This document shows, in pieces, positions 57,478 to 64,000 of a stretch of DNA of 64,000 nt; position 1 is the first letter of the stretch, and each line of letters starts with the position of its first letter. Made by a program: the position numbers and the translations under genes. The DNA is from Streptomyces sp. NBC_01341 (GTDB lineage: Bacteria; Actinomycetota; Actinomycetes; Streptomycetales; Streptomycetaceae), in the NCBI RefSeq assembly GCF_035946055.1, contig NZ_CP108364.1, positions 3,968,001 through 4,032,000 of the forward strand, in the 5' to 3' direction. The notes below the pieces were generated by a model that did not search any database, was not told where the DNA came from, and saw only the letters and a list, made by a program, of their open reading frames with translations.

Positions 57478-58508
57478 GAACCCGCCCCTTCTCCCGTTGC
57501 CCGTCGCCTGCCGGCCCCGGACCTCTGCCCCGCCTCGTCCGCCGTGTCGTCGCCGACGCCCTGTTTGCGGAACTCCTCGGCCAGCTCGTACAGCCCGGAC
57601 AGGCTCACGCCCTCGCCCATCAGCGGAAGCTCGGACATGGGCAGTCCCAGCCCGGCCAGCACAGCGCGCTGTTCGCGTTCCAGACCGACCCGCTGGGCGT
57701 GCTCGGCCGCCTGAGCGACCAGGGGCCGCACGAGTCCCGCGGAACCGGTCACGCCCGCCCGGGTGAGTGTCTTCGCGATCTCCTTGCGCCGGCCGCCCGA
57801 CGCGGTGCGCAGCGCGTCCTCGTCCAGCAGGTGCGGCCGCACCATGTTCACGACGATCCGGCCCACGGGCAGTTCCGCGGCCCGCAGCTCCGCGAGGCCG
57901 TCCGCGGTTTCCTGGACCGGCATCTCCTCCAGGAGCGTCACGAGGTGGACCGCGGTCTCGGGGGACTTCAGGACCTTCATCACGGCCTGTGCCTGATTGT
58001 GTATCGGGCCGATCCGGGCCAGCCCGGCCACCTCGTCGTTCACGTTGAGGAAGCGGGTGATGCGCCCGGTGGGAGGGGCGTCCATGATCACGTGGTCGTA
58101 GACGAACCTGCCCTGCTTGTCCTTGCGCCGCACGGCCTCGCACGCCTTGCCGGTCAGCAGGACGTCCCGGACCCCCGGCGCGATGGTGGTGGCGAAGTCG
58201 ATCGCGCCGAGCTTCTTCAGCGCCCGGCCGGCGCTGCCCAGCTTGTAGAACATCTGGAGGTAGTCCAGGAGCGCGCGCTCGGCGTCGATGGCGAGGGCGT
58301 GGACCTCGCCGCCGCCGGGCGCCACCGCGATCCGGCGTTCCTCGTAGGGGAGGGCCTCGGACTCGAAGAGCTGGGCGATGCCCTGCCTGCCCTCGACCTC
58401 GACCAGGAGGGTGCGCCTGCCCTCGGTCGCGAGGGCGAGCGCGAGTGCGGCGGCGACCGTGGTCTTACCGGTCCCGCCCTTGCCGCTGACGACCTGGAAC
58501 CTGCTCAC
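57474..58508 (-). CDS. ArsA-family ATPase (first of pair)
   Basis: 344 residues. The deviant Walker A is QVVSGKGGTGKTTVAAALAL (about 5-24). Further motifs are LLVEVEGRQGIAQLFES, VYDHVIMDAPPTGRITRFLN (Walker B/Switch II) and VVNMVRPHLLDEDAL. It has only one nucleotide domain, so the pair together makes the two halves of a full ArsA/Get3-like ATPase. Its stop overlaps the second ATPase start by 4 bp. It is divergent from the DUF4177 gene, 71 bp away. In S. coelicolor the equivalents lie next to wblA (SCO3577-SCO3579, from memory). Confidence 0.9.
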   Translation of the reverse strand: MSRFQVVSGKGGTGKTTVAAALALALATEGRRTLLVEVEGRQGIAQLFESEALPYEERRIAVAPGGGEVHALAIDAERALLDYLQMFYKLGSAGRALKKLGAIDFATTIAPGVRDVLLTGKACEAVRRKDKQGRFVYDHVIMDAPPTGRITRFLNVNDEVAGLARIGPIHNQAQAVMKVLKSPETAVHLVTLLEEMPVQETADGLAELRAAELPVGRIVVNMVRPHLLDEDALRTASGGRRKEIAKTLTRAGVTGSAGLVRPLVAQAAEHAQRVGLEREQRAVLAGLGLPMSELPLMGEGVSLSGLYELAEEFRKQGVGDDTADEAGQRSGAGRRRATGEGAGS

Positions 58509-58579
58509 GTCTTCGAGCCTAACCAGTCGGCGGGCAGGCTACGCACGAGGCCGCATGTGCCAGGCATTACAGTCGGCTC

Positions 58580-58738
58580 ATGACCAAGTGGGAATACGCG
58601 ACCGTGCCCCTTCTCGTGCACGCGACCAAGCAGATTCTGGACACCTGGGGCGAGGACGGCTGGGAGCTGGTCCAGGTCGTTCCCGGCCCGAACAACCCCG
58701 AGCAGCTCGTGGCCTACCTGAAGCGGGAGAAGGCCTAG
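58580..58738 (+). CDS. DUF4177 family small protein
   Basis: 52 residues. The sequence reads MTKWEYATVPLLVHATKQIL, then a middle rich in Asp, Gly and Trp, and ends with PNNPEQLVAYLKREKA. It matches the DUF4177 pattern: an N-terminal strand with WEY, a middle helix and a WELVQV strand. It is acidic overall, soluble and without motifs, and its function is unknown. The stop overlaps the RidA start by one base (TAGTG), showing translational coupling. It is too short to be found by simple length filters. Confidence 0.85.
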   Translation: MTKWEYATVPLLVHATKQILDTWGEDGWELVQVVPGPNNPEQLVAYLKREKA

Positions 58739-59208
58739 TGGCGGGCGCCGTCGAGGCGAAGCTCGCCGAGCTCGGCCTGGCGCTCCCCGACGTCGTACCG
58801 CCGCTTGCCTCCTATCAGCCGGCGGTGCGGTCCGGGGTGTACGTGTACACCTCCGGCCAGCTCCCGATGCTGGACGGCAAGCTCGCCGTGACGGGCAAGG
58901 TCGGCGCCGAGGTGACGGCGGACGAGGCCAAGGAGCTCGCCAGGACCTGTGCGCTGAACGCCCTGGCGGCCGTGAAGTCGGTCGCCGGTGACCTGGACCG
59001 GATCGCCCGCGTCGTGAAGGTCGTGGGCTTCGTCGCCTCCGCGTCCGACTTCACCGGGCAGCCGGGCGTGATCAACGGTGCGAGCGAACTGCTGGGCGCC
59101 GTCCTGGGCGACAAGGGTGTGCATGCCCGCAGCGCCGTCGGTGTGGCGGTGCTGCCGCTGGACGCGCCCGTCGAGGTCGAGATCCAGGTCGAGCTCGTCG
59201 AGGCCTGA
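58738..59208 (+). CDS. RidA family protein (reactive intermediate/imine deaminase fold)
   Basis: 156 residues from the GTG at 58738, which overlaps the DUF4177 stop. The trimeric RidA/YjgF fold is recognisable: PPLASYQPAVRSGVYVYTSG, LARTCALNALAAVKSVAGDL, VVKVVGFVASASDFTGQPGV, and the end VGVAVLPLDAPVEVEIQVEL. The family's catalytic Arg (about residue 105 in classical RidA, in an xRxxV motif) has no clear counterpart here, so deaminase activity against 2-aminoacrylate is uncertain. It probably works with DUF4177. A terminator follows 16 bp downstream. Confidence 0.88.
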   Translation: MAGAVEAKLAELGLALPDVVPPLASYQPAVRSGVYVYTSGQLPMLDGKLAVTGKVGAEVTADEAKELARTCALNALAAVKSVAGDLDRIARVVKVVGFVASASDFTGQPGVINGASELLGAVLGDKGVHARSAVGVAVLPLDAPVEVEIQVELVEA

Positions 59209-59223
59209 TCCGTTCCACGTCCC

Positions 59224-59257
59224 TGATCCCGCCCGGTCCCACGACCGGGCGGGATCA
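59224..59257 (+). terminator. RidA gene terminator
   Basis: A perfect 15-bp stem, TGATCCCGCCCGGTC (59224-59238) with GACCGGGCGGGATCA (59243-59257), and a 4-base loop. Confidence 0.88.
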
Positions 59258-59329
59258 CGCGTGTACGGCAGGGCGGCGGCGTCCGGGACCCCTCTCGAAC
59301 ATCGGCGCGGTTCCGGATAGCCTCCGGCC

Positions 59330-60256
59330 ATGCCCAACGGTCAGTGGTACCCACCGGAATGGCCCGCCCGCATCAGGGCCCTCGCCAGCGGCGAGCTGAC
59401 GGCCGTCGCACCTCGGCGGGCGGCCACGGTGATGCTGCTCCGGGACGACCCGTCCGGCCCGGGTGAGGGGGCTCCGGCCGTCCACATGCTGCGCCGGCGC
59501 ACCTCGATGGCTTTTGCGGGGGGCGCGTACGCCTATCCGGGTGGCGGGGTCGACGCACGCGACGACGATCTGCTCGTGCGCTGGGCGGGGCCGTCCCTGG
59601 AGAGCTGGGCGGAACGCCTCGGCGTCGACACCGCCGCCGAGGCGCAGGCCGTCGTCTGTGCGGCTGTCCGGGAGACGTACGAGGAGGCGGGCGTCCTGCT
59701 GGCCGGGCCGACCGCCGGCACCGTCGTCAGCGACACCACGGGTGCCGACTGGGAGGCCGACCGCGAGGCCCTCGTCGCCCGTGAGCTGTCCTTCGCCGGG
59801 TTTCTGGACCGCCGGGGCCTGGTGCTGCGCTCGGACCTGCTGGCCGCGTGGGCGCGGTGGATCACGCCGGCGTTCGAACCACGCCGGTACGACACCTGGT
59901 TCTTCGTCGCCGCGCTTCCGGAGGGGCAGCGCACCCGCAACGCCTCCACCGAGGCGGACCGCACGGTCTGGATCAGGCCAGGCGAGGCCGCCGACGGCTA
60001 CGACCGGGGGGAACTGCTGATGATGCCGCCCACCGTGGCCACCCTGCGGGCGCTGAGGCCGTACGGAACGGCCGGAGAGGCGCTGAAGGCGGCGGAATCC
60101 CAGGACCTCGCTCCCGTACTCGCAGAGGCCCGCATGGAGGGCGACGAGCTGGTGCTGACCTGGCCGGGGCACGAGGAGTTCACCAAGCACGTTCCGGCTG
60201 GGGACGTGCCGGCTCCCTCCACGCCGGCCGACTCCCCGGGCGGGGGACCCGCATGA
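59330..60256 (+). CDS. NUDIX hydrolase
   Basis: 308 residues. The NUDIX region begins with a nucleotide-handling strand AAVTVMLLRDD-like segment and MLRRRTSMAFAGGAYAYPGG. The NUDIX box is GGGVDARDDD (start) through the helix AVVCAAVRETYEEAGVLL, which has REXXEE. The spacing between the two parts is long, as in the NUDT19-like/ADP-ribose group. It cleaves a nucleoside diphosphate linked to another group, perhaps CoA derivatives or ADP-ribose. The stop overlaps the start of the MBL-fold gene by 4 bp. Confidence 0.87.
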   Translation: MPNGQWYPPEWPARIRALASGELTAVAPRRAATVMLLRDDPSGPGEGAPAVHMLRRRTSMAFAGGAYAYPGGGVDARDDDLLVRWAGPSLESWAERLGVDTAAEAQAVVCAAVRETYEEAGVLLAGPTAGTVVSDTTGADWEADREALVARELSFAGFLDRRGLVLRSDLLAAWARWITPAFEPRRYDTWFFVAALPEGQRTRNASTEADRTVWIRPGEAADGYDRGELLMMPPTVATLRALRPYGTAGEALKAAESQDLAPVLAEARMEGDELVLTWPGHEEFTKHVPAGDVPAPSTPADSPGGGPA

Positions 60257-61083
60257 GCGACGCGGCCGCACTGCCGGGGCAGCCCCGCGGCGGGGTCGTC
60301 TCCGGTCCCGCCACCACCCGCGCCGTCAACGTCCTGGCCCCGAACCCCTCGGCGATGACCCTGGACGGGACGAACACCTGGATCGTCGCGGAACCGGACT
60401 CCGACCTGGCCGTCGTGATCGACCCCGGGCCGCTCGACGACGTACACCTGCGAGCCGTCATCGAGACGGCGGAGCGGGCGGGCAGACGCGTGGGGCTCAC
60501 CCTGCTCACGCACGGACACCCCGACCATGCGGAGGGAGCCGCGCGTTTCGCGGAGCTCACGCGTACCGGGGTGCGGGCCCTGGACGTGGCGCTGCGCCTG
60601 GGCGACGAGGGGCTGGCGGCGGGCGACGTGATCACGACCGGCGGGCTCGAACTCCGGGTGGTGCCCACCCCGGGGCACACGTCGGACTCGCTGTCCTTCC
60701 ACCTGCCGGCCGACGGGGCCGTGCTGACGGGCGACACGGTCCTCGGGCGGGGCACCACCGTCGTCGCCCACCCGGACGGGAGGCTCGGTGACTACCTGGA
60801 CACCCTGCGGCGGCTGCGGTCGCTGACGGTCGACGACGGGGTGCACACGGTCCTCCCGGGGCACGGGCCCGTGCTGGAGGACGCTCAGGGCGCGGTCGAG
60901 TTCTACCTCGCGCACCGGGCCCACCGTCTGGCACAGGTCGAGACGGCCGTGGAGGCGGGGCACCGGACGCCCGCCGAGGTCGTAGCGGCGGTCTACGCCG
61001 ATGTGGACCGTTCCCTGTGGCCCGCGGCGGAGCTTTCGGTGCGGGCGCAGATGGAGTACCTGACGGAACACGGCCTGATCTGA
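60253..61083 (+). CDS. MBL-fold metallo-hydrolase
   Basis: 276 residues, ATG overlapping the NUDIX stop. The metallo-beta-lactamase motifs are LLTHGHPDHAEGAARF (HxHxDH), VVPTPGHTSDSLSFHLP (His), GAVLTGDTVLGRG (Asp) and TVLPGHGPVLEDAQG (His). It is of the LACTB2/glyoxalase-II-like kind with a C-terminal helical part having HRTPAEVVAAVYADVDRSLW. The substrate may be a thioester, or RNA as in LACTB2. It probably acts with the NUDIX enzyme in metabolite repair. A terminator follows. Confidence 0.9.
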   Translation: MSDAAALPGQPRGGVVSGPATTRAVNVLAPNPSAMTLDGTNTWIVAEPDSDLAVVIDPGPLDDVHLRAVIETAERAGRRVGLTLLTHGHPDHAEGAARFAELTRTGVRALDVALRLGDEGLAAGDVITTGGLELRVVPTPGHTSDSLSFHLPADGAVLTGDTVLGRGTTVVAHPDGRLGDYLDTLRRLRSLTVDDGVHTVLPGHGPVLEDAQGAVEFYLAHRAHRLAQVETAVEAGHRTPAEVVAAVYADVDRSLWPAAELSVRAQMEYLTEHGLI

Positions 61084-61102
61084 CCGGCCGGCAGTACGGG
61101 AA

Positions 61103-61128
61103 AAGGCCCCACCCGGGGGTGGGGCCTT
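61103..61128. terminator. Bidirectional terminator
   Basis: AAGGCCCCACCC (61103-61114) pairs with GGGTGGGGCCTT (61117-61128), a 12-bp perfect stem with a 2-base loop, ending in TT. It lies between the MBL gene and the convergent crp. Confidence 0.85.
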
Positions 61129-61205
61129 CCTCGACGGTCGTGACTCCTCCGGGGGATGCCCGCCCGGGGCACTCCCGCCCGGGGCGTCGCGTACGCGTCG
61201 GAGCG

Positions 61206-61880
61206 TCAGCGGGACCGCTTGGCCAGCCGCTCGACGTCGAGCAGGATCACGGCACGTGCCTCCAGGCGCAGCCAGCCGCGGCCCGCGAAGTCCGCGAGTG
61301 CCTTGTTGACCGTCTCGCGGGAGGCGCCGACCAGCTGGGCAAGCTCCTCCTGGGTGAGGTCGTGCACGACGTGGATGCCCTCCTCGGACTGCACGCCGAA
61401 GCGGCGCGACAGGTCGAGGAGCGCGCGGGCGACACGACCCGGCACGTCGGAGAAGACCAGGTCGGACATCTGGTCGTTGGTCTTGCGCAGCCGGCGGGCG
61501 ACGGCGCGGAGCAGCGCGGTGGCCACCTCGGGGCGTGCGTTCAGCCAGGGCTGGAGGTCTCCGTGGCCGAGGCCGAGGAGCTTGACCTCCGTGAGCGCGG
61601 TCGCGGTCGCCGTGCGCGGGCCGGGGTCGAAGAGCGACAGCTCGCCGATCAGCTCACCGGGGCCGAGGACGGCCAGCATGTTCTCCCGCCCGTCGGGGGA
61701 GGTGCGGTGAAGCTTCACCTTGCCCTCGGTGACCACGTACAGGCGGTCGCCCGGGTCGCCCTCGTGGAACAGCGCGTCGCCGCGCGCGAGGGTCACCTCA
61801 CTCATCGAGGCGCGGAGCTCCGCGGCCTGCTCGTCATCGAGCGCCGCGAAAAGCGGGGCGCGCCGCAGAACGTCGTCCAC
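61206..61880 (-). CDS. crp: Crp/Fnr family regulator, Crp
   Basis: 224 residues from the GTG at 61880 with AAGGAGAG upstream. The cyclic-nucleotide-binding domain (about 10-125) has LFHEGDPGDRLYVVTEGKVK and GELIGELSLFDPGPRTATAT (phosphate-binding cassette). The HTH (about 165-205) reads LTQEELAQLVGASRETVNKALADF. It matches Streptomyces Crp (SCO3571 in S. coelicolor, from memory), a cAMP-responsive regulator of germination, growth and antibiotic genes. A near-consensus Crp site lies 64 bp upstream of the start, suggesting autoregulation. Confidence 0.95.
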   Translation of the reverse strand: MDDVLRRAPLFAALDDEQAAELRASMSEVTLARGDALFHEGDPGDRLYVVTEGKVKLHRTSPDGRENMLAVLGPGELIGELSLFDPGPRTATATALTEVKLLGLGHGDLQPWLNARPEVATALLRAVARRLRKTNDQMSDLVFSDVPGRVARALLDLSRRFGVQSEEGIHVVHDLTQEELAQLVGASRETVNKALADFAGRGWLRLEARAVILLDVERLAKRSR

Positions 61881-61943
61881 GAGTTCTCTCCTTGTCGGCC
61901 TGTTCAGGGAAGCGTGGTTTCCATGATGCCGGACGGTAAAACA

Positions 61944-61957
61944 GTGCGATCGATCAC
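61944..61957. promoter_or_regulatory. Candidate Crp-binding site between crp and nth
   Basis: GTGCGATCGATCAC has the form GTG-N8-CAC of the Streptomyces Crp consensus GTG(N6)GNCAC, differing at one fixed base (A for G). The inner CGATCGAT is also nearly symmetric. It lies between the divergent starts of crp and nth. Confidence 0.5.
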
Positions 61958-62064
61958 AAACCAGTTTGACGCACGGGCGTGCCGGACCCTACGGCAGGGG
62001 GCCGATCGGGCGCGGATGTGCGGTGACCGGGGCCGATGTCGGCGCCGGGCTCTAGGCTGGCCGG

Positions 62065-62976
62065 GTGTCCGGAACGCCGGTGACAGTGCAGGCCAAGGGG
62101 GCTGATGGGGTGTCGGGAGACAGGAATTCCGCCGTGGGCGAACAGGGTGCACGAAGTGGCAGAAATGCCGCAAAAGGGCAGAGTGGGGCGCCAACGGCCA
62201 AGCCCGCGAAGCAGGAGTCGCATCTCGCGATGGTCCGCCGCGCCCGACGGATGAACCGCGAGCTCGCCGAGGTCTACCCGTACGCCCACCCGGAGCTGGA
62301 TTTCCGCAATCCCTTCGAGCTCCTGGTCGCCACGGTCCTCTCCGCCCAGACCACCGACCTGAGGGTGAACCAGACCACCCCCGCGCTCTTCGCCGCCTAT
62401 CCGACCCCCGAGGACATGGCCGCCGCCGTCCCCGAGGAACTGGAGGCGATCATCCGTCCGACCGGCTTCTTCAGGGCCAAGGCGCGGTCCCTGATGGGCC
62501 TGTCCGCCGCTCTGAGGGACGACTTCGGTGGTGAGGTGCCGGGCCGCCTCGTCGATCTGGTGAAGCTTCCCGGCGTCGGGCGCAAGACGGCCAACGTCGT
62601 CCTCGGCAACGCGTTCGGCGTGCCCGGCATCACGGTGGACACCCACTTCGGCCGGCTGGTCCGGCGGTGGAAGTGGACCGAGCAGGAGGACCCGGAGAAG
62701 GTCGAGGCGGAGATCGCCGCGATCTTCCCGAAGAGCGAGTGGACGATGCTCTCGCACCGTGTGGTCTTCCACGGCCGCCGTATCTGCCATTCACGTAAAC
62801 CGGCCTGCGGCGCCTGCCCCATCGCATCGCTCTGTCCCGCCTACGGCGAGGGCGAGACGGACCCGGAGAAGGCGAAGAAGCTCCTGAAGTACGAGATGGG
62901 CGGTTACCCGGGGCAGCGCCTCAGCCCGCCCCCGGACTACCCGGGCAGCCCCGCTCCGCCCCTGGGAGCCGGGTGA
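62065..62976 (+). CDS. nth: Endonuclease III
   Basis: 303 residues from the GTG at 62065; a GTG at 62110 with GGGGG upstream is also possible. The DNA glycosylase/AP-lyase domain begins near residue 55. It has LLVATVLSAQTTDLRVNQ, the helix-hairpin-helix LPGVGRKTANVVLGNAFG (with the catalytic Lys), VDTHFGRLVRRW (catalytic Asp) and the four-Cys cluster loop CHSRKPACGACPIASLC (C-X6-C-X2-C-X5-C). It removes oxidised pyrimidines in base-excision repair. The N-terminal 50-residue Ala/Gly/Lys-rich extension is disordered and typical for Streptomyces. Confidence 0.95.
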   Translation: MSGTPVTVQAKGADGVSGDRNSAVGEQGARSGRNAAKGQSGAPTAKPAKQESHLAMVRRARRMNRELAEVYPYAHPELDFRNPFELLVATVLSAQTTDLRVNQTTPALFAAYPTPEDMAAAVPEELEAIIRPTGFFRAKARSLMGLSAALRDDFGGEVPGRLVDLVKLPGVGRKTANVVLGNAFGVPGITVDTHFGRLVRRWKWTEQEDPEKVEAEIAAIFPKSEWTMLSHRVVFHGRRICHSRKPACGACPIASLCPAYGEGETDPEKAKKLLKYEMGGYPGQRLSPPPDYPGSPAPPLGAG

Positions 62977-63058
62977 ATTCGCCTTCGGCGGACCCGCCGG
63001 GCGGGGGGCGTGCGGAACGAATCGCCCGACGACATGCGTTGGACCGACGGGGGTGCAC

Positions 63059-63796
63059 ATGACGCACGCACAAAAGACACGGGCCGCCGACGGGGCTGCC
63101 GCAGAGGAGACGGACACGGCCAGCGACGACGCGATCGCCGTCACCACGGAAGGGCTGCCGGGCTGGCTCGACCCCGTCGCCCACGCGGCGCGGACCGTCC
63201 GTGCCCAGCAGCTCAGCCGCTTCCTGCCGCCCGAGAGCGGTGCGGGACGCCAGTCCGCCGTCCTGATCCTCTTCGGTGAGGGCGAGCGCGGTCCTGAACT
63301 GCTCCTGATGGAGAGATCCGGTTCCCTGCGCTCCCACGCCGGCCAGCCGTCCTTCCCCGGCGGCTCGCTCGATCCCGAGGACGGCGACCACACGACCACC
63401 GGACCGCTCCGGGCCGCGCTGCGTGAGGCGGAGGAGGAGACGGGGCTCGATCCGGACGGTGTCCAGCTCTTCGGAGTGCTTCCGCGGCTCTACATCCCGG
63501 TGAGCGGTTTCGTCGTCACGCCGGTCCTCGGATGGTGGCGGACACCCAGCCCGGTGGCTGCCGTCGATCCGGCCGAGACGGCACGGGTCTTCACCGTCCC
63601 CGTGGCGGATCTCACGGATCCCGCCAACCGGGCCACGGCAGTCCACCCGAGCGGGCACCAGGGCCCGGCATTTCTGGTCGAATCCGCACTCGTATGGGGC
63701 TTCACGGCCGGTTTGATCGACCGGATTGTGCACTACGCGGGATGGGAACGCCCCTGGGACAGGACCAAGCGGGTGCCGCTCGACTGGCGCGCATGA
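63059..63796 (+). CDS. NUDIX hydrolase, CoA pyrophosphatase type (NUDT7/8-like)
   Basis: 245 residues from the ATG at 63059, with GGGGG upstream. A GTG at 63053 would add two. The CoA-type UPF0035 motif is LLLMERSGSLRSHAGQPSFP, directly before the NUDIX box GGSLDPEDGDHTTTGPLRAA continuing REAEEETGL. This pair of signatures marks enzymes that split CoA and its derivatives to 4'-phosphopantetheine and 3',5'-ADP. It is between nth and a MarP-like gene, the usual order in Streptomyces. Confidence 0.9.
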   Translation: MTHAQKTRAADGAAAEETDTASDDAIAVTTEGLPGWLDPVAHAARTVRAQQLSRFLPPESGAGRQSAVLILFGEGERGPELLLMERSGSLRSHAGQPSFPGGSLDPEDGDHTTTGPLRAALREAEEETGLDPDGVQLFGVLPRLYIPVSGFVVTPVLGWWRTPSPVAAVDPAETARVFTVPVADLTDPANRATAVHPSGHQGPAFLVESALVWGFTAGLIDRIVHYAGWERPWDRTKRVPLDWRA

Positions 63797-63887
63797 CAGG
63801 CTGACTCCCGTGCTGCGCTGTTCCGGGCCTGGCCCGGACCCCGTCCGACCGGACGGGCCAGGTGACGAATCTGCGAGGCTATAGACG

Positions 63888-64000
63888 GTGAACGTGCTCG
63901 ACATCCTGCTGCTCGTCGGCGCCGTGTGGTTCGCGGTCATCGGTTACCGCCAGGGTTTCGTCGTCGGCATCCTGTCCGTGATCGGGTTCCTGGGCGGTGG
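63888..64000 (+). CDS. MarP-like membrane serine protease, N-terminal part (3' end outside window)
   Basis: 37 codons are visible from the GTG at 63888. NVLDILLLVGAVWFAVIGYR is a first transmembrane helix, and QGFVVGILSVIGFLGG a second, matching the start of the CvpA-type membrane domain. In MarP this is followed by a periplasmic trypsin-like protease domain, which lies beyond the window. The identification rests on the short N-terminal match and on gene order (nth, NUDIX, MarP), so it is tentative. The family protects mycobacteria against acid and oxidative stress. Confidence 0.7.
   Translation, partial: MNVLDILLLVGAVWFAVIGYRQGFVVGILSVIGFLGG

Noticed and set aside
1..64000. CRISPR arrays, insertion sequences, prophage or a biosynthetic gene cluster
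   Set aside because: No repeat-spacer array, transposase, integrase, phage structural gene, or polyketide/peptide synthase gene was seen. The gene order resembles the conserved Streptomyces core.

Overview
The window is high-GC actinobacterial chromosome and almost certainly Streptomyces. The evidence is strong third-position GC bias, frequent GTG starts and one TTG start, a WblA-type WhiB protein, a GH19 chitinase with a DasR/chitinase-type promoter, and a gene order that from memory follows the S. coelicolor core around SCO3567-SCO3658 in reverse. It looks like conserved core, not a genomic island. I see no rRNA, CRISPR array, prophage, insertion sequence or biosynthetic gene cluster. About 63 protein genes and one tRNA are described. 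Strong GC-rich hairpins mark most transcription-unit ends.

Bases 1-12350: end of an MFS exporter, a YbjN-fold protein, a PLP aminotransferase (minus strand), a Cys/Gly-rich membrane peptide, a DUF2617 protein with a membrane-fused aminopropyltransferase, a CoxG-like protein, an aldose epimerase, pyrE, a consensus ParB-binding parS site, class II fba, a MalY/PatB-type lyase, a 14-TM drug exporter and a DUF3151 protein. Bases 12460-18753: the tryptophan-to-anthranilate genes (dioxygenase, kynureninase, formamidase-like hydrolase), a two-component system and a P450. Bases 18866-26039: a degenerate diacylglycerol-kinase-like protein, purA, the chitinase, a second DNA sliding clamp and a PucR-type regulator.

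Bases 26073-33805: a membrane Ser/Thr kinase, a DJ-1/MarR pair facing a class III aminotransferase across a twin operator, a FadR-type regulator with a 59-bp tandem duplication over its stop codon, an unknown protein, a SLATT membrane protein, and ybaB. Bases 33867-40147: recR, a DUF5063 protein, the ask-asd aspartate operon (with a likely internal start for the small aspartokinase subunit), and an ECF sigma factor coupled to a membrane DUF4232-like protein. Bases 40354-51093: SURF1 with an S9 peptidase, a frameshifted methyltransferase running into a SnoaL-like gene, a GDSL lipase, htpG, an ARMT1-like phosphatase, a TetR regulator facing an FMN reductase across a large inverted repeat, and a DUF1330 protein. 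Bases 51164-64000: tRNA-Pro(CGG), a metallophosphoesterase, a GatB/YqeY protein, a class A PBP, wblA, two coupled ArsA-type ATPases facing a DUF4177-RidA pair, a NUDIX-MBL pair, crp, nth, a CoA-type NUDIX hydrolase and the start of a MarP-like membrane protease.

The most valuable observations are the parS site between pyrE and fba, the internal ask start, the chitinase promoter repeats, a full BldD-box match in front of the SLATT gene and ybaB, the two inverted-repeat operators, the frameshift, and the tandem repeats in or near gntR and wblA. I found no clearly new multi-gene system. The closest candidates are the ECF sigma/DUF4232 pair, the ArsA pair with its DUF4177-RidA neighbours, and the stand-alone SLATT gene.
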